From: Aaosphaeria pasadenensis
Taxonomy: Eukaryota > Ascomycota > Dothideomycetes > Pleosporales
Length of the DNA: 64,000 nucleotides
Direction: 5' to 3'
Assembly: GCA_022813625.1 (NCBI GenBank)
Contig: JAKLMB010000004.1
Coordinates: 930,001 to 994,000 of the forward strand
Part shown: one piece after another, positions 11,764-23,065 of the stretch
Numbering within the stretch: position 1 is the first letter of the stretch
Layout: every line of letters begins with the position of its first letter
The notes under the pieces: model-generated
Databases searched by the model: none
What the model was told of the DNA's origin: nothing
The model's input: the letters and a program-made list of their open reading frames with translations, nothing else
Made by a program: the position numbers and the translations under genes

Positions 11764-13090
11764 ATGATGCAGTGGGCTACTCTCGCCGCCGCCGCGCTCT
11801 TCGCGCAGAATGTTGCTGCTCAGGGTCAGATGCTTCGATTCGCCTGCTCGCAGCTTGTCGTTGAACGAACGGATCCCTTGGTCAACCCCGGAATGAAGTA
11901 TACTCCTCATCTTCACCAGATCGTTGGAGGTGACGCTTTCAACGTTACCATGGACCCGTCCGTCGACTACGCCAAAACTTCGAAGTGCACGTCTTGCAGC
12001 TTTACCCAGGACAAGTCAAACTACTGGACTGCAGTCATGTTCTTCAAGCACAGGAACGGAAGCTACATCCGCGTTCCACAGGTCGGAAATGGTGGACCGC
12101 AGGGAAAGCTCATTAACGATGGCGGTCTTGATGTTTACTACATGAAGAGCGGAAAGGTGACCGCCTTCAAGAAGGTATGTGTTTCAGGATTCGGTCAGGA
12201 GATACTTTTCTAACATTATCAAGGGCTTCCGTATGCTTGCTGGTGTTGCCACCAACACAGACGGCGGCAAGGTCAGGAAGGGTGACATCTGCCATCGTTG
12301 CTGGACATCGCCAAATGAGGGTACATTCGTTGGTGCTCAACCTTGCTCCGGATCCGACACTGTCGACATCCCATCAAGCACATCCTGCAAAATGATCCGT
12401 CAGACTATCATCTTCCCCAAGTAAGAAGACCGCGATAGATTACAGAGCTGTTTGCTAACATTCTCTACAGCTGCTGGGACGGCAAGAACCTCGACTCTCC
12501 CGACCACCAGAGCCACGTTGCCTACGGCCAGGGCTCCGGTGCCACTGGCGGCGGTGCTTGCCCGTCTTCTCACCCCGTTAAGGTTCCTCAGGTCATGTAA
12601 GTGCATCTACATTGCCTCAATAACATGTAATTGCATGCATATACTAATGGTTGTAACCTAGGTACGAGCTCATGTGGAACGTTACTACCTTTGCCGACCA
12701 GAGCCAATGGCCCTCTGATGGCTCCAAGCCTTTTGTCTACAGTATGAACCTTGGGTAAGTGAAAGCAACGAATCATCGAGTCTACCAACCACTGACCGAA
12801 ATATTCAGCGGCCCTGCTGCCCACGGTGACTACGTTTTCGGCTGGGAGGGAGACTCTCTCCAGTTGGCTATGGACAAGAACTGCGACCTTAACAAGGCCT
12901 GCCCTGCCGCAGGTCTCACCGCCCAGCAGCCTGCCCAGTACAACGCCTGCAAGAAGAAGCAACAGGCCGTTGAGGATGTTGATGGCTGTAAGGACCCCTA
13001 GCCCCACCCCCATGCTCCCCACATATATACTAACACTACTTTACAGGGCTCAAGGAGATGCCCGTTGGCGAGAAGGCAATCAAGGCATAG
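11764..13090 (+). CDS. Secreted DUF1996-domain protein
   Basis: Six exons: 11764-12174, 12224-12420, 12471-12596, 12662-12754, 12809-12987, 13047-13090, giving 349 aa. A second in-frame ATG at 11767 is an equally good start. Residues 1-20 form a signal peptide with an Ala-rich core. The mature protein is DUF1996 almost end to end: it opens with the LRFACSQLVVER block, then PHLHQIVGG, the SNYWTAV and FKHRNGSY blocks, CWDGKNLDSPDHQSHVAY, HPVKVPQ and HGDYVFGWEGDSLQ, with many conserved Cys. The family is widespread in mould and mushroom secretomes; its biochemical role is not established. The protein stops soon after the domain, with no WSC domain or GPI signal visible. It is convergent with the secreted cytochrome at 13950-14716. 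Confidence 0.92.
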
Positions 13091-13949
13091 AGTGTTCCCC
13101 GCATTACCAGCAGCCGCAACGTATAGTAATACCCTTGCTATCGCTAAGATGGCCATGCTTTCGCTTGGCTTCAGGCTATATTCCTCCCCCAAGAGATCCC
13201 TGGCCTGCAAGGAACAGACGGGTATCGCCTCGCTGGCGGCGGCGGAGGTGGCGGCTGTGGATACTGCAGCGGCGAATTCTTTTCTCTTTCTTAGACGCTC
13301 TTTATGCGAACCCTATCTCTTGCATATAAAGTTTTTCCTCCGATTGGTTGAAAGAGCCATGTGTACTTTTTTATTTACTGAGACCTAAATTACACTTCGC
13401 TTGTTCTTCGAAAATCTCTTCAAGAAACGATTCTGCTAATCTTTGTGACTTTTGGCAGATTTGCTAGTTCATATACTGCGTCATTTGAGATGATATTGAT
13501 CTCCAGGTTCTGGACTTGCACATTTTTTTTGGGTACACGTGGTGGAACTTCCTTTAAACTACCACGTGGGCACGGTGAAATGCTTTAGCCGGTTGCTGTT
13601 TACATCATAAAGTATTGGAAAATCCCGTCTTTCGATCTCGCGATACGAAGTTTCGGTGTTCCAAAATGACACTTTTCGCATCGATCTCAGTCTACTCATC
13701 TGGAAGGACTGGCGAGAATCATGGGGAAGGAGAAAACGTGCCGCCACGAATGCGCCGAAGGGGCCAGGAACGAGATCTTGTGCACTCGAATCTTTGAAAG
13801 AATGAAACTCCATTGGTGACTTGAATATGCGTAATCTATAGATAGTACTATGAACATGATAAGGTATCACACCTTTGTCTGGCCTCCCGCGCTCCTGGAA
13901 TCACAGCCTTACGGTGGGAAGAGTCCCTGGGCCGCTCTAAGGAATCATC
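13091..13949. other. Convergent intergenic region
   Basis: This 859 nt spacer holds the 3' ends of the DUF1996 gene (+) and the cytochrome gene (-). No additional gene is supported. A short T-run lies near 13523-13530. Confidence 0.5.
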
Positions 13950-14716
13950 TCATGCAACGCCGTTTCTGACCAGAAGTGCGTCCCAGTTGGGGTTGGCACC
14001 CTGAGTGAAGTCTTGCGTCCAGTAAGGGTGCACGTCATGAATGCCGAAAGAGGATGTGTTGCTGGATGGCTGGGACACTTTGGCATTTGCATAGCCCAAG
14101 GCGAGTCTATTGCTGCCTTTGGGGTTCAATCGAATGTTGTCCCAGGCGGAGCAGCCGGTGCACTTGACGGTCAATTGCCAGTGAGTGCCGTTTACTTTGT
14201 TGCCGTTGCTGAGCTTGGTGTAGGTTGCTCCGGTGTAGGCGCCCGGGAGTGTGCGACCACTGTCATCTGAGTCAGTATATGCCCACAGATGCGCAAGTTC
14301 ATGAAGGATTTCTTACGATGCCCAACGAGATGAGACTACAGTCGATTGGCCGTTGGCCCAGCCCATGGTGATGGGGTTCTTCACCATGCTGCCACCCCAA
14401 GCTACAGCGGCCCAACCGCCGGAGGTTGGGGAGACAATCTGAAGGACGATGTCGAAAGGCTGGCCTTGGACTGCAGCGGCAGGAGTGGCCACACGGAACA
14501 CCACGTTACCCGAGAGCGAGTACGCCACCTTGTACTCAGAGAAGGTGAAGCCAGTCTCAGCGTCGACATAAGACACAGCTGAATCTTCCTGAGCTGCCGG
14601 CCTGCCAAGGGCTGGAGATTGAATCAGCGAGAAGCTTTTGCTGAACCACAGCTGATCATGCACTCACTGGAGCCAACCAGAGCTGCCACCCACGTAAGTC
14701 CGAAGGTAAGGCGCAT
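13950..14716 (-). CDS. Secreted single-domain CDH-type haem cytochrome (AA8-like)
   Basis: Three exons on the minus strand, 14716-14668, 14611-14317 and 14259-13950, give 217 aa. Residues 1-20 are a signal peptide. The rest matches the cellobiose-dehydrogenase cytochrome (CDH-cyt) domain: VDAETGFTFSEY, IVLQIVSPTSGGWAAVAWGG, the Met92 region (WGGSM), VSSRWAS, CTGC, and FGIHDVH with His189 before the FTQGANPNWDAL end. Met92 and His189 are the probable axial haem b ligands by analogy with CDH. No flavin dehydrogenase domain, CBM or GPI signal follows; the gene ends with the domain. Family knowledge points to an extracellular one-electron carrier, for example to lytic polysaccharide monooxygenases or metal ions; the partner here is unknown. 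Confidence 0.92.
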
Positions 14717-16702
14717 CGTGGACTGTTCTACACCTCGTAATGTTTAAGAAGTGGTACCGTAATGAGCAATCAATCCGCTACGTTGTCAGAAGACGTAGTA
14801 TATCAAGGGTCTGTACAAGTAGGAAGTAATCTTGTCACCGTTGAAAATTCTGGGGGAGGCAAGGTAAACTTATTAGTACAGCGACAAAGCGCCAAGGAGC
14901 AATCTGGCATTAGCCCTCCATTCCGGGTCGGCAGGACTGAGGTTGCGATATACAAGCAGATGTGCACGATATACTAGAAGCGATCCAGGTCGTGTTCGCG
15001 ACCTCGCGTGACTAGTTGCAGTCCAACCCGGGTCGGAAGGAGGTTATGTGGCGGTACAAAAGCGGACATGGAATCTTAGCTAGAACGAAGCATTTGATTG
15101 CGTACGAAGCGTTCGACATCGTGGAGTATGCTTTTGCATTCAAGATTCGGACATTCCGCCGCAGTGTGGCGACCTTTTCTGGAATCCTAGGGCCGAACGT
15201 GTAATACTGAATTGGTGTTGCGTGAGTGGCACGCTGAATTTAACCGTATAGTGAATGCGTATAGAATTGATGGGTCAATATTTGATGGGGGAATGAATAG
15301 CCGGATGGCAGCCACATGCCTGGCTTTCACGAAAACCAACCTCAGATTTGCAATAGATCCTAGCATTTGTTCAAGGAAGGTGGCATCTGAGAGGTGAATG
15401 TAAATTGTGTGAGGTTAAGCGAGTAGTAGGGCACCGCGTGTCTGGGTCAGTTTGCTAAATCTATCGCAGCCTTCATGTGAATGCTCGGGCATGTATACAT
15501 CCCACCGTTGATTAGCCTGTAAGTTTGGATTCAAAGGGCTCAAAAATAGAAGCAGAGAGAAGGGAGTCTCTGATATCATTATACGTGGTGCCTCCACAAG
15601 AAGAGCAATATGAGGCTGACGGATATGAATGACCTAGCTTGCTCCCCACAATCTGTTGCATAGCGTGTGGGGCCCCAACCACATGTTGATCTAGACTGTA
15701 AGATATGTAATGCAGTACCGTTGTGATGTCCTGGACTTGTCGAGCCCAGACTCTACTGCACTCAAAGTTCGATCGAGGAGGCTCAAATCCTTGTGAACTC
15801 CCCAGTATGATATACGTACCTGAGTGCCTGACACTGTTGGTAGTAAGATGTAACGTCTAGAAGCCCTATCTTTGCCTATTCCACAATCTTTTTTCATAGC
15901 TTGATGGATTTAATAAGGAAATTGTGATTGTGGCAAGCTTCCCAGCTTGAGCTGGTCAGAGCGATCTGCCTTGTCAAATCCTGCTTCGATTAGTACTTAT
16001 TTATATCAGAGCTTGTCAGATTGTAGTCAAAGGAGTAGATTTCCATAGTGTGAGATGAAGCGTAATCGTATGTGAAGCTCTGGAGTAGTGAAAGCTGTGA
16101 CGGCCTATCAGATCAGAAAGACGATAGATCGAAGAAGTCTGTCTTTGGAATCGCCAGGGTCAAATTTCATCTCTTCTTTTATTGATTTTTAGGATAGTAG
16201 GGGCCAAAATGAATGTAATGCTGTCTATACTGTTACTTTGATCAGATCACCTGCAGGCGAATTTTACCCGTGTTGCCATTAGCGACAGTATCGGAAGGAA
16301 AGAAATGAAGACCACAATTGACAAGTCAACAATCTTTCTGCAAGTAGTGTTGACACACGTATGTTAGGAACAAGCATGATCGAACTGTGGTTGCAGGCCT
16401 CAGAAAAAAAGAGTCGTTTCCACTTGTTCACGATTCGGAGTCTGCACGGGTTGTAGGGCTTGCAAAAAGATAACCAATAAGTTATTTTTAGTTCGCAAGA
16501 TAAAACCAATCTAAATAGGTTGGAAAATGTTCCATGATACTACGATAGATGTTCACGGGAGGTCGAGTTTGATGATACCGCGTAGGGCTGATCCGGGGGA
16601 GACTATTGTGGCTTAGTCACCAGATCGCATCCTCCGATTGGTCGTCTTCCACGCCTCTCAACTCCAAGTCCCAGCCAGACAGATCATCAACAACATCGCA
16701 AG
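14717..16702. other. Divergent intergenic region, no gene recognised
   Basis: Two kilobases between the cytochrome gene (-) and the PIG-S gene (+) contain both promoters. Much of 15000-16550 looks AT-leaning with no frame showing protein-like composition. I see no tRNA fold, repeat unit or transposon domain. It could be an eroded repeat, but this cannot be shown by eye. Confidence 0.45.
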
Positions 16703-18502
16703 ATGCCACTTGCAGAAGGCGCCAGCGCGCCTGTGACATCACAGTCCAGCTCCACAACTTCGTCGGCTGCTGGCGCTGCCTCAGATTCCAATGCACAGAG
16801 CTCTACCAGACACCCCCCTCCGGAAACGAAAGAAAGCATTTGGGTTCGACGACTTGTAGTGCTCTCCTTTTGGCTCGTTGTGTTACTTCTTGGTCTTCCA
16901 GTATGGTGGAAAACCACAGCCATCTACCGAGCAGAACTGCCACTGCAGGATATGACAGACTGGGCTGACGACAAGGTAAGCTGGAAGCAGAAGCAGAAGC
17001 CTTGCACCATTTCACCATCCAGTACTTAATTTAACTCTTCCCAGGTTTGCAAACTAGTGTTCCCCCTGCGCGTTGCGGTCGAAGCTTCACTCCCTCTACA
17101 AGACGCGCATAACCTTCTTCGAACGACTCAACATGCCATCGACGATTTGAATGAATTTTCGGCGCATCACCTTCGTTTGATACTAGCCGAATCGCACAAC
17201 TCGGCCAATGCATCCCAAGAAGTGGTCAGTGATGGAACAAGGGTGACTACAGATGACGAGGATATTGCGTTGGCAGTGCGATTGATTCCTGTGGAAACTG
17301 GCACGACGCCTCGTGCTCATTTGCAGCCGTATGCGCCAACATTGGATGTCTACTACACCCCTAATCAGATCCCTACGCCCTCATCCACAGGGTCGCCCCT
17401 AGCAAGCTTCATTGCTCAGGAGTTGCATAAGATTTTCGAGGAAGAACAGGCGCTGTTGTCATACTTGCTCTCTACTACCAGCACTGCCTATTCTGGGAAG
17501 ACAAAACCAAAGACAAAGACCCTATCTGCCGAGAAGACAGCAGAGATTGAGCGTCAGTTTACGCGCGCATTGAAATATGCATCGACCTACCACTTGACCT
17601 TTTCGCTATTCAGTCCCACTGCTACACCATCGGGGTGGGAGATCGAGTCTGCACTTAAGCACTATGTTTCACCTCTACTGGAGTCATTTTCAGCCATCAG
17701 TAATTTCACAGTAGACACCCAAGTTCAGCTATATGCTGAGTTCTCCCCATCTATACATCGACCCGAACACGATGAAAACTTGAATGCTTGGACGCTTCGC
17801 AAAGAGGATCTCAGCGGCTTCATCAATGCTGCGGAATGGCCTTTGAGCCCCAGCATCGGCACCGGTCCTACTGTAAATTTTGTCCTCTACGTGCCTGGGC
17901 AGGATCAGTCCCCACTCCTGATCAAGGAGAATGGTGGAAATAGTTGGTTGATTCCACAGTGGGGTGGCGTTGTTATCTTGAACCCCCCGTTGCAGGGCGA
18001 GAGAAAACAGGCCTCAACGATTTTGACCAAGGACGCTCTCGCTCCTGCCATGCATGCTTTCTCAAATCAACTATTATCGCTCTTGGGCCTGCCTCAAACC
18101 CCCGAATCCCTTCCCCTCAAATTATCGACCCTGAAACGCGTTCGTCTTGCGTTGCTCTTCTTCTCTGCATCTTCTACGATGGGAGCTCTGGCACGTCTCA
18201 CCAATGCGCTTCCTTCAATTCCAATTCCAGATGCCGTGGCTCAATCGATTGATTCGACTACAAAACATCTCCAGGAAGCATGCAACCACCTCCACGAAGG
18301 TCGCTTCCAAGGTGCACTCGAACATGCCAGGATAGCTGAAGCTGAGGCAGAAAAGGCGTTCTTTGAGCGCTCTATGGTTGGTCAGGTCTACTTCCCAGAC
18401 GAGCATAAGGTTGCCGTTTATCTACCGCTCCTAGGTCCCGTTGCTGTCCCACTGCTCATGGCAGGCCTGAAGGAGATCAAAAGTCTGCTAAAGCGGAGCT
18501 GA
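16703..18502 (+). CDS. GPI17: GPI transamidase subunit PIG-S (Gpi17)
   Basis: Two exons, 16703-16975 and 17045-18502, give 576 aa, within the usual PIG-S size. After a Ser/Ala-rich cytosolic head there is one TM helix at about 48-70, followed by WWKTTAIYRAELP, the characteristic start of the luminal domain. A long luminal region runs to a second TM near 550-570 with a short Lys/Arg tail. The block around GNSWLIPQWGGVVILNP is highly conserved in PIG-S. The protein is a non-catalytic subunit of the ER complex that swaps C-terminal signal peptides for GPI anchors. The neighbouring genes do not belong to the same pathway. Confidence 0.93.
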
Positions 18503-19403
18503 TAAAACAACAGCAAGACGCTAGTGGTATTTTGCTGTAAAAGTGCCCGAAAAGGGTGCTCCATTGGATTGTGCAAGGTATGTGCACGTCTATCCAAGAG
18601 AATCAGCGCGTGGCCTCAGAATTTAGGCCCCTGAGCATAGCTGCAGTCATGTTTGACAGGTTAGGCCCTTAGTTCAATGCTCTTTTGTGGATCAAAAATC
18701 AGCCATAGCGCTTACGATTAGTTCTTACACATGGCTACCCCAAAAACATCGTTTGCGATTATACGCAACTGTCTAGCTATTGGAAGAGATATGGTCGTTC
18801 AAGATGACTATTCACGGAGGAAGGGCTCAAAGGGGATTGGAGATTGTTTCTCTGCCCCACCCGAGTGCGCGGGGTAAATCAATGGCAACATAACGGATAG
18901 CAGTCTACGGCAGTCTTAGCCCCAATATGCTCTGTCAAAGCACTTTTGTAACATCAAAACAGCAAGAATCCGAGTTGCCAATGTTCTAAGTTGTTGACGG
19001 TCCTGTGATTGCCTGAGCTCAGATGTCATTTCTGACTGTTGTGGTTGTATGCTATGCGTGGTCGAGCTGATGTGAATGCTTCCGAGTCGACAAAACAGAG
19101 TCTCACATCGCCGCAATGCCCCCGTCTTATGGAATGGCTGCCAAGGTTTGCATGTTTTCTAATCCAAACCCGTAGTAGATCCAATTATGGACTTTAGTAC
19201 GGTACGCGGCCATTTACAATGCGTTTCTACCGAGGAGCTGTGTTGCGTGCTCTTCCGGAGCTGGTATAAATGTAACCCACTTGCATTAGTATGTACAACG
19301 CATTCTCCTACTTTGTCCACAAAAGCGAAACACTGCTGCATTTCACTTCCTATATTGAATTCCAATTTATAACTGTCGAGAACATAGGCTGGCATTCAAC
19401 AAT
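18503..19403. other. Intergenic region with the esterase promoter
   Basis: No gene is supported. TATAAA at 19265-19270 sits 134 nt before the next ATG and is the likely core promoter of the esterase gene. Confidence 0.5.
19265..19270 (+). promoter_or_regulatory. TATA box of the beta-lactamase-like gene
   Basis: A perfect TATAAA lies 134 nt before the ATG at 19404. Confidence 0.5.
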
Positions 19404-20708
19404 ATGTCTCTCTCGTCGCAGAGTGTAGAGACTATCAAGTCCATTCTCAATGGTGTAACATCCGAGGGCTCAAGTGGCTCTCCCGGCCTAGTATTCCTTG
19501 CCGTGGACAAGTCTGGCAAGACTCTCATCGAACATGCTGCAGGCACGAAAGGTGTCAATTCCAAGGATCCCATCGATCTAGATACTTCTTTCTGGATTGC
19601 ATCCATGACCAAGATTGTGACCACTGTGTCTTGCCTTCAGCTCGTGGAACAAGGCAAGCTCAGCTTGGACGATCCAGAAGTCATTAAGAAATATGCGCCA
19701 GAAATCGGAGAGAAGAAGGTCTACGAAGACGGAGCCACACCACAGGACCAAAAGAATCCAGTAACTCTACGTATGCTGTTGGCACATACCGCTGGTTTCG
19801 GATACTCGTTCTTAGATCCGCGGATCACGGCCGTTGGCCGACCTGTTGGTATCGACGAATTCACCGGAGATGTCAATGTCATTAAGGCGTCACCGTTAGT
19901 CAACCAGCCTGGCTCTAGGTGGGAGTACGGAGTAAGTAGATCCTGTTCATTGCCACCCAATTGCACATAGCTAACGCTAATTGATTGTAAGATCAATGTC
20001 GACTGGGCAGGTCTCGTACTCGAGCGTGCGACTGGCACGAAGTTGAACGACTACTTCCAGAAAAACATCTTCGAGCCTCTCGGCATCAATTCCGTGACTA
20101 TGTTCCCAACTCAAGAGATGCAGAAGAACCTCGCGTACTTCCACCAAAGAGACCCAAGCAGCGGCAATCTCGTCGAACGCGACCACGGCTTCACCCGTGC
20201 CTTCTTCCAGCACACCAAGGAAGAACAAGACGGCTTCTTCCACTCCGGCGGTGCCGGTCTGTTCGCAAAGCCAAAGGAGTACATCAAGCTGCTCGCCACG
20301 CTGCTAAACAACGGCACATGCCCAACGACAGGCACCAAGATCCTCTCCTCCTCCACCGTCGACCAGATGTTTGAAAACCAGATCCCCGAGCACCCCAATT
20401 TCGCCCGAGGAGCTCCCCCACCCGCGAAACCAGAGCTCGCGAATGCAGCCCCGGAAATGTATCCCCAGGAAGGCAATCCCCCACAGGGTTGGGGATTGAG
20501 TTGGTTCTTGACCCTCGCGCCTGGCGCGACTGGACGAGGTGCTAATACCGCTTGGTGGGCGGGTATCGCTAATTTGTACTACTGGGTTGATAGGGAGAGG
20601 GGCGTCACTGGCGTCATTGCAAGCCAGGTATTGCCGTTCGGTGATCCTAAGGTCGTTCCTGCTTGGGTTGCTGCTGAGAAGGCTGTGTATGACGGTCTGA
20701 GCCAGTGA
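19404..20708 (+). CDS. Serine beta-lactamase-family esterase/transesterase (LovD/EstB-like)
   Basis: Two exons, 19404-19931 and 19992-20708, give 414 aa. The class C beta-lactamase fold is shown by the SxxK motif S67-M-T-K70 (nucleophile Ser67 and general base Lys70), Tyr175 in YGIN at the position of the catalytic Tyr, the LLAHTAGFGY segment, HSGGAGLF, and a WGLSWFL...WWAG region where penicillin-binding proteins have KTG. There is no signal peptide, so it is probably intracellular. Members hydrolyse esters or transfer acyl groups; LovD is the best known fungal example. No polyketide synthase or other biosynthetic gene lies in the window, so a secondary-metabolite role is not supported. The substrate is unknown. 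Confidence 0.92.
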
Positions 20709-21551
20709 TGCATAACAACTGATTTTCCTGGTGCTTCTTGAACAGTATATACCTTCACTCCTCATGTAGTGATAATGCGAATGTTTGGATGCTGCTTACG
20801 TTTGGCTATGTAATTGTTATGCAGATGCAATCCTTGAACGTTAAATGGAACACTGATGCAGGCCCCGGACTGTACATATGATGTCGTGGAATCCGGGGCT
20901 TGTGGGGTATCTCCACACGCCGTAAAGCACAGGGTAGCGCTGCACAACAGCAACAGGCATCTAGTTGTTAGGTGTTCCATGTATGTTTTGAACATGATAC
21001 AAAGCATTTCGCGCAGCAACATTTTGCGCTTGGAATCGGCCGTGATTGTGAGCCTACAAGATACATACGAAGATGATTTGTATGCTCTTCAGATACCCAA
21101 TACGATGCTAGCACAGGCTTCGTGAGCCACCATGTACTTCCTGATTATGTTCGATTCAGTGGTAGACGATGGCTCTGTTCACGGACCATGCGCCAGATGT
21201 TGAAGACCTTCCTCATGATGAAAATGTACGGCGCAACAAGACAAGAGCAAACCGTATTATTCCAGAAGATTGATGGCCAACTTGTGTCTTCTTCTATTCT
21301 CACAATATGCATTGAACAGACGAGCGGCAGCAATGAGTAGACTGATCTTAGACATATCCATAAGGACGTAATATTGGTCAAAGGCCATTTCAAGCCAGAC
21401 TCAAAACATTTTACCACGGTTTCAGCAGACCGCGTGTTCTATATGTACAAGTTGCTAGCCTCGCAAGTGAATAAAGCCAGTGTCGATACACTATTGTACA
21501 AATGTTTGATCGTCATCTCGTATATGTATTTTCCATTTCTTCGCACTTCCT
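20709..21551. other. Convergent intergenic region
   Basis: These 843 nt separate the 3' end of the esterase gene (+) from the 3' end of the MGR2 gene (-). No frame looks like a gene. Confidence 0.5.
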
Positions 21552-22119
21552 TTACTCGTCGCGAGATGTACGTGGGAATTGGTAGTTCCGGGGAAGCACC
21601 ATTGGGCGTCGGTAGGCCTTTGCGAACGCCTCATTGGCGACGGAGGAGCTGTCTGTCCGGATAGTTGTGCCAATGGCCATGAAGAAGCTGTTGCGGTTAG
21701 TCGACAAAGCTTCCACGCAGGTCCCGATTATTCAGTGCTTACCCGAAGGTTGCTGCGGAGCCCATCATGTACTGGCCCAGTGTTCGGAGCATACCGTTGG
21801 GACCTGGCCCGTAGCGAACGATGTTTGTGAATCCTAGGTTCTGTTAGATTGCGGCATGCAATCGGCCCAGGCGTAACATACCGAAGATGAAGCCAATGAT
21901 CAATCCGACGGCTGGTCAATGTCAGAACTTCAATTCAAGCTGTAGTTGTCAAGAGCCGAGGACGTACATCCACCCATCATACCACCCATCTTCACTGCAA
22001 GATGTTAGCCACCGCACGCGGGGAAGATAAATTAATGGATTGGGGAATGACGAACGTTTATCCAAAGTGGAGGGGCCATGAGCACCACCTCCGGGCATAG
22101 AACCGACCGGTACGGGCAT
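21552..22119 (-). CDS. MGR2: Mgr2/ROMO1 family mitochondrial inner-membrane protein
   Basis: Five exons on the minus strand: 22119-22056, 21994-21968, 21911-21882, 21833-21743, 21687-21552, giving 115 aa. Exons 2 and 3 are only 27 and 30 nt. The first donor is the weak GTTCGT; the other junctions are ordinary. The product starts with a Pro/Gly-rich head, then KMGGMMGGSVGLIIGFIFG (first TM, glycine-rich), a GPGPNGMLRTLGQY loop, the second TM beginning GSAATFGFFMAIG, and a TIRTD motif, all diagnostic of Mgr2/ROMO1. Its length matches the yeast protein (about 113 aa). Known role: a small subunit of the TIM23 presequence translocase that couples Tim21 and guards lateral release of inner-membrane proteins; the animal homologue is ROMO1. 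It is divergently arranged with the SLMAP-like gene. Confidence 0.92.
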
Positions 22120-23065
22120 TGTGAGAGGTCAAAACACTCAAAAGCTTCAAAGAAAGCAACTGATGGCGGGCAAATGCGAGATGTTTTCAAGAGCTCAGAT
22201 GGCCATCGGTCCACTCTTTGCTGCTACGATGCGACGGCTTTTGCCAAGGGTCACCCTTCCATTACTGGGACTGCCGCTTTACCCTCTTGGTATACAGATC
22301 ACGTGTTGAATTCACCTTTCCACGACAACAGATGGAATGCGATGATCGCACTCATTCACCCATTCCAGTTATACTTTAATATGTGATAATCAGAATCAAA
22401 CAATGATACTTGAGCAAAATCCACTGTTAGTGGTGCGTTTCACCGTTGATCGTCGAGAATCAAACATATCACGTCGCTTAGTCCACTCGGGGGACCAGCC
22501 AGTCAGCGTCGCTCAAGCCAGGCCAGCCCATCGACGAGGAGGACAAGGCGCTGTCTGTCCAGCGAACGTCTCCGCTTCCTCAAGAAACATACCTCCCCCA
22601 TCAACCCCAACCCTACCATCGATATAACCGTCTACGACGTCTATCCGACTCCTCTTCGCCATTCCCGGTCAACCGCTGTTGTGCTCTGCAAGTGCTTGCA
22701 GTGCCGTATCGCCCTGACGTCGCACGGAGCCTCCCTGAACCCAGCACACGACAGATCACCTCCTCGCGACCTGCATCCCTCCCGCCTGCTGCGCCAGCTT
22801 CCCTTTCGAACACCTCGGTGGCGCATGAGAACGTGTACATCCCATAAGTCAGTGTTGTCGCTGTCGCTGTTCAGAATCCGGGGTTGTGACGCTGCTGCGG
22901 CGCTAATAGCCCCAGCAACCACCGGTGCGCGTGCAGAGGCGACTGATAAAAAGGTTTGGGGATCGTGAGACCCGACCAAAAGAACTTGCGGATATACCAA
23001 TATCTCTATCCCCATCCCTATCCCAGGGTGCGGCAGGTGCTCACTGAGCACCCATATCGTAGTCA
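22120..23065. promoter_or_regulatory. Bidirectional promoter between MGR2 and the SLMAP-like gene
   Basis: This 946 nt spacer separates two divergent start codons (22119 minus, 23066 plus). The right half, about 22490-23040, is GC-richer with many CpG and C-rich runs and contains open frames that lack support, so it is read as 5' leader sequence. No TATA box stands out on either side. Confidence 0.5.

Noticed and set aside
19404..22119. A secondary-metabolite cluster around the LovD-like esterase
   Set aside because: Neighbours are housekeeping genes (PIG-S, Mgr2, SLMAP-like); no backbone synthase, P450 or pathway regulator is present.
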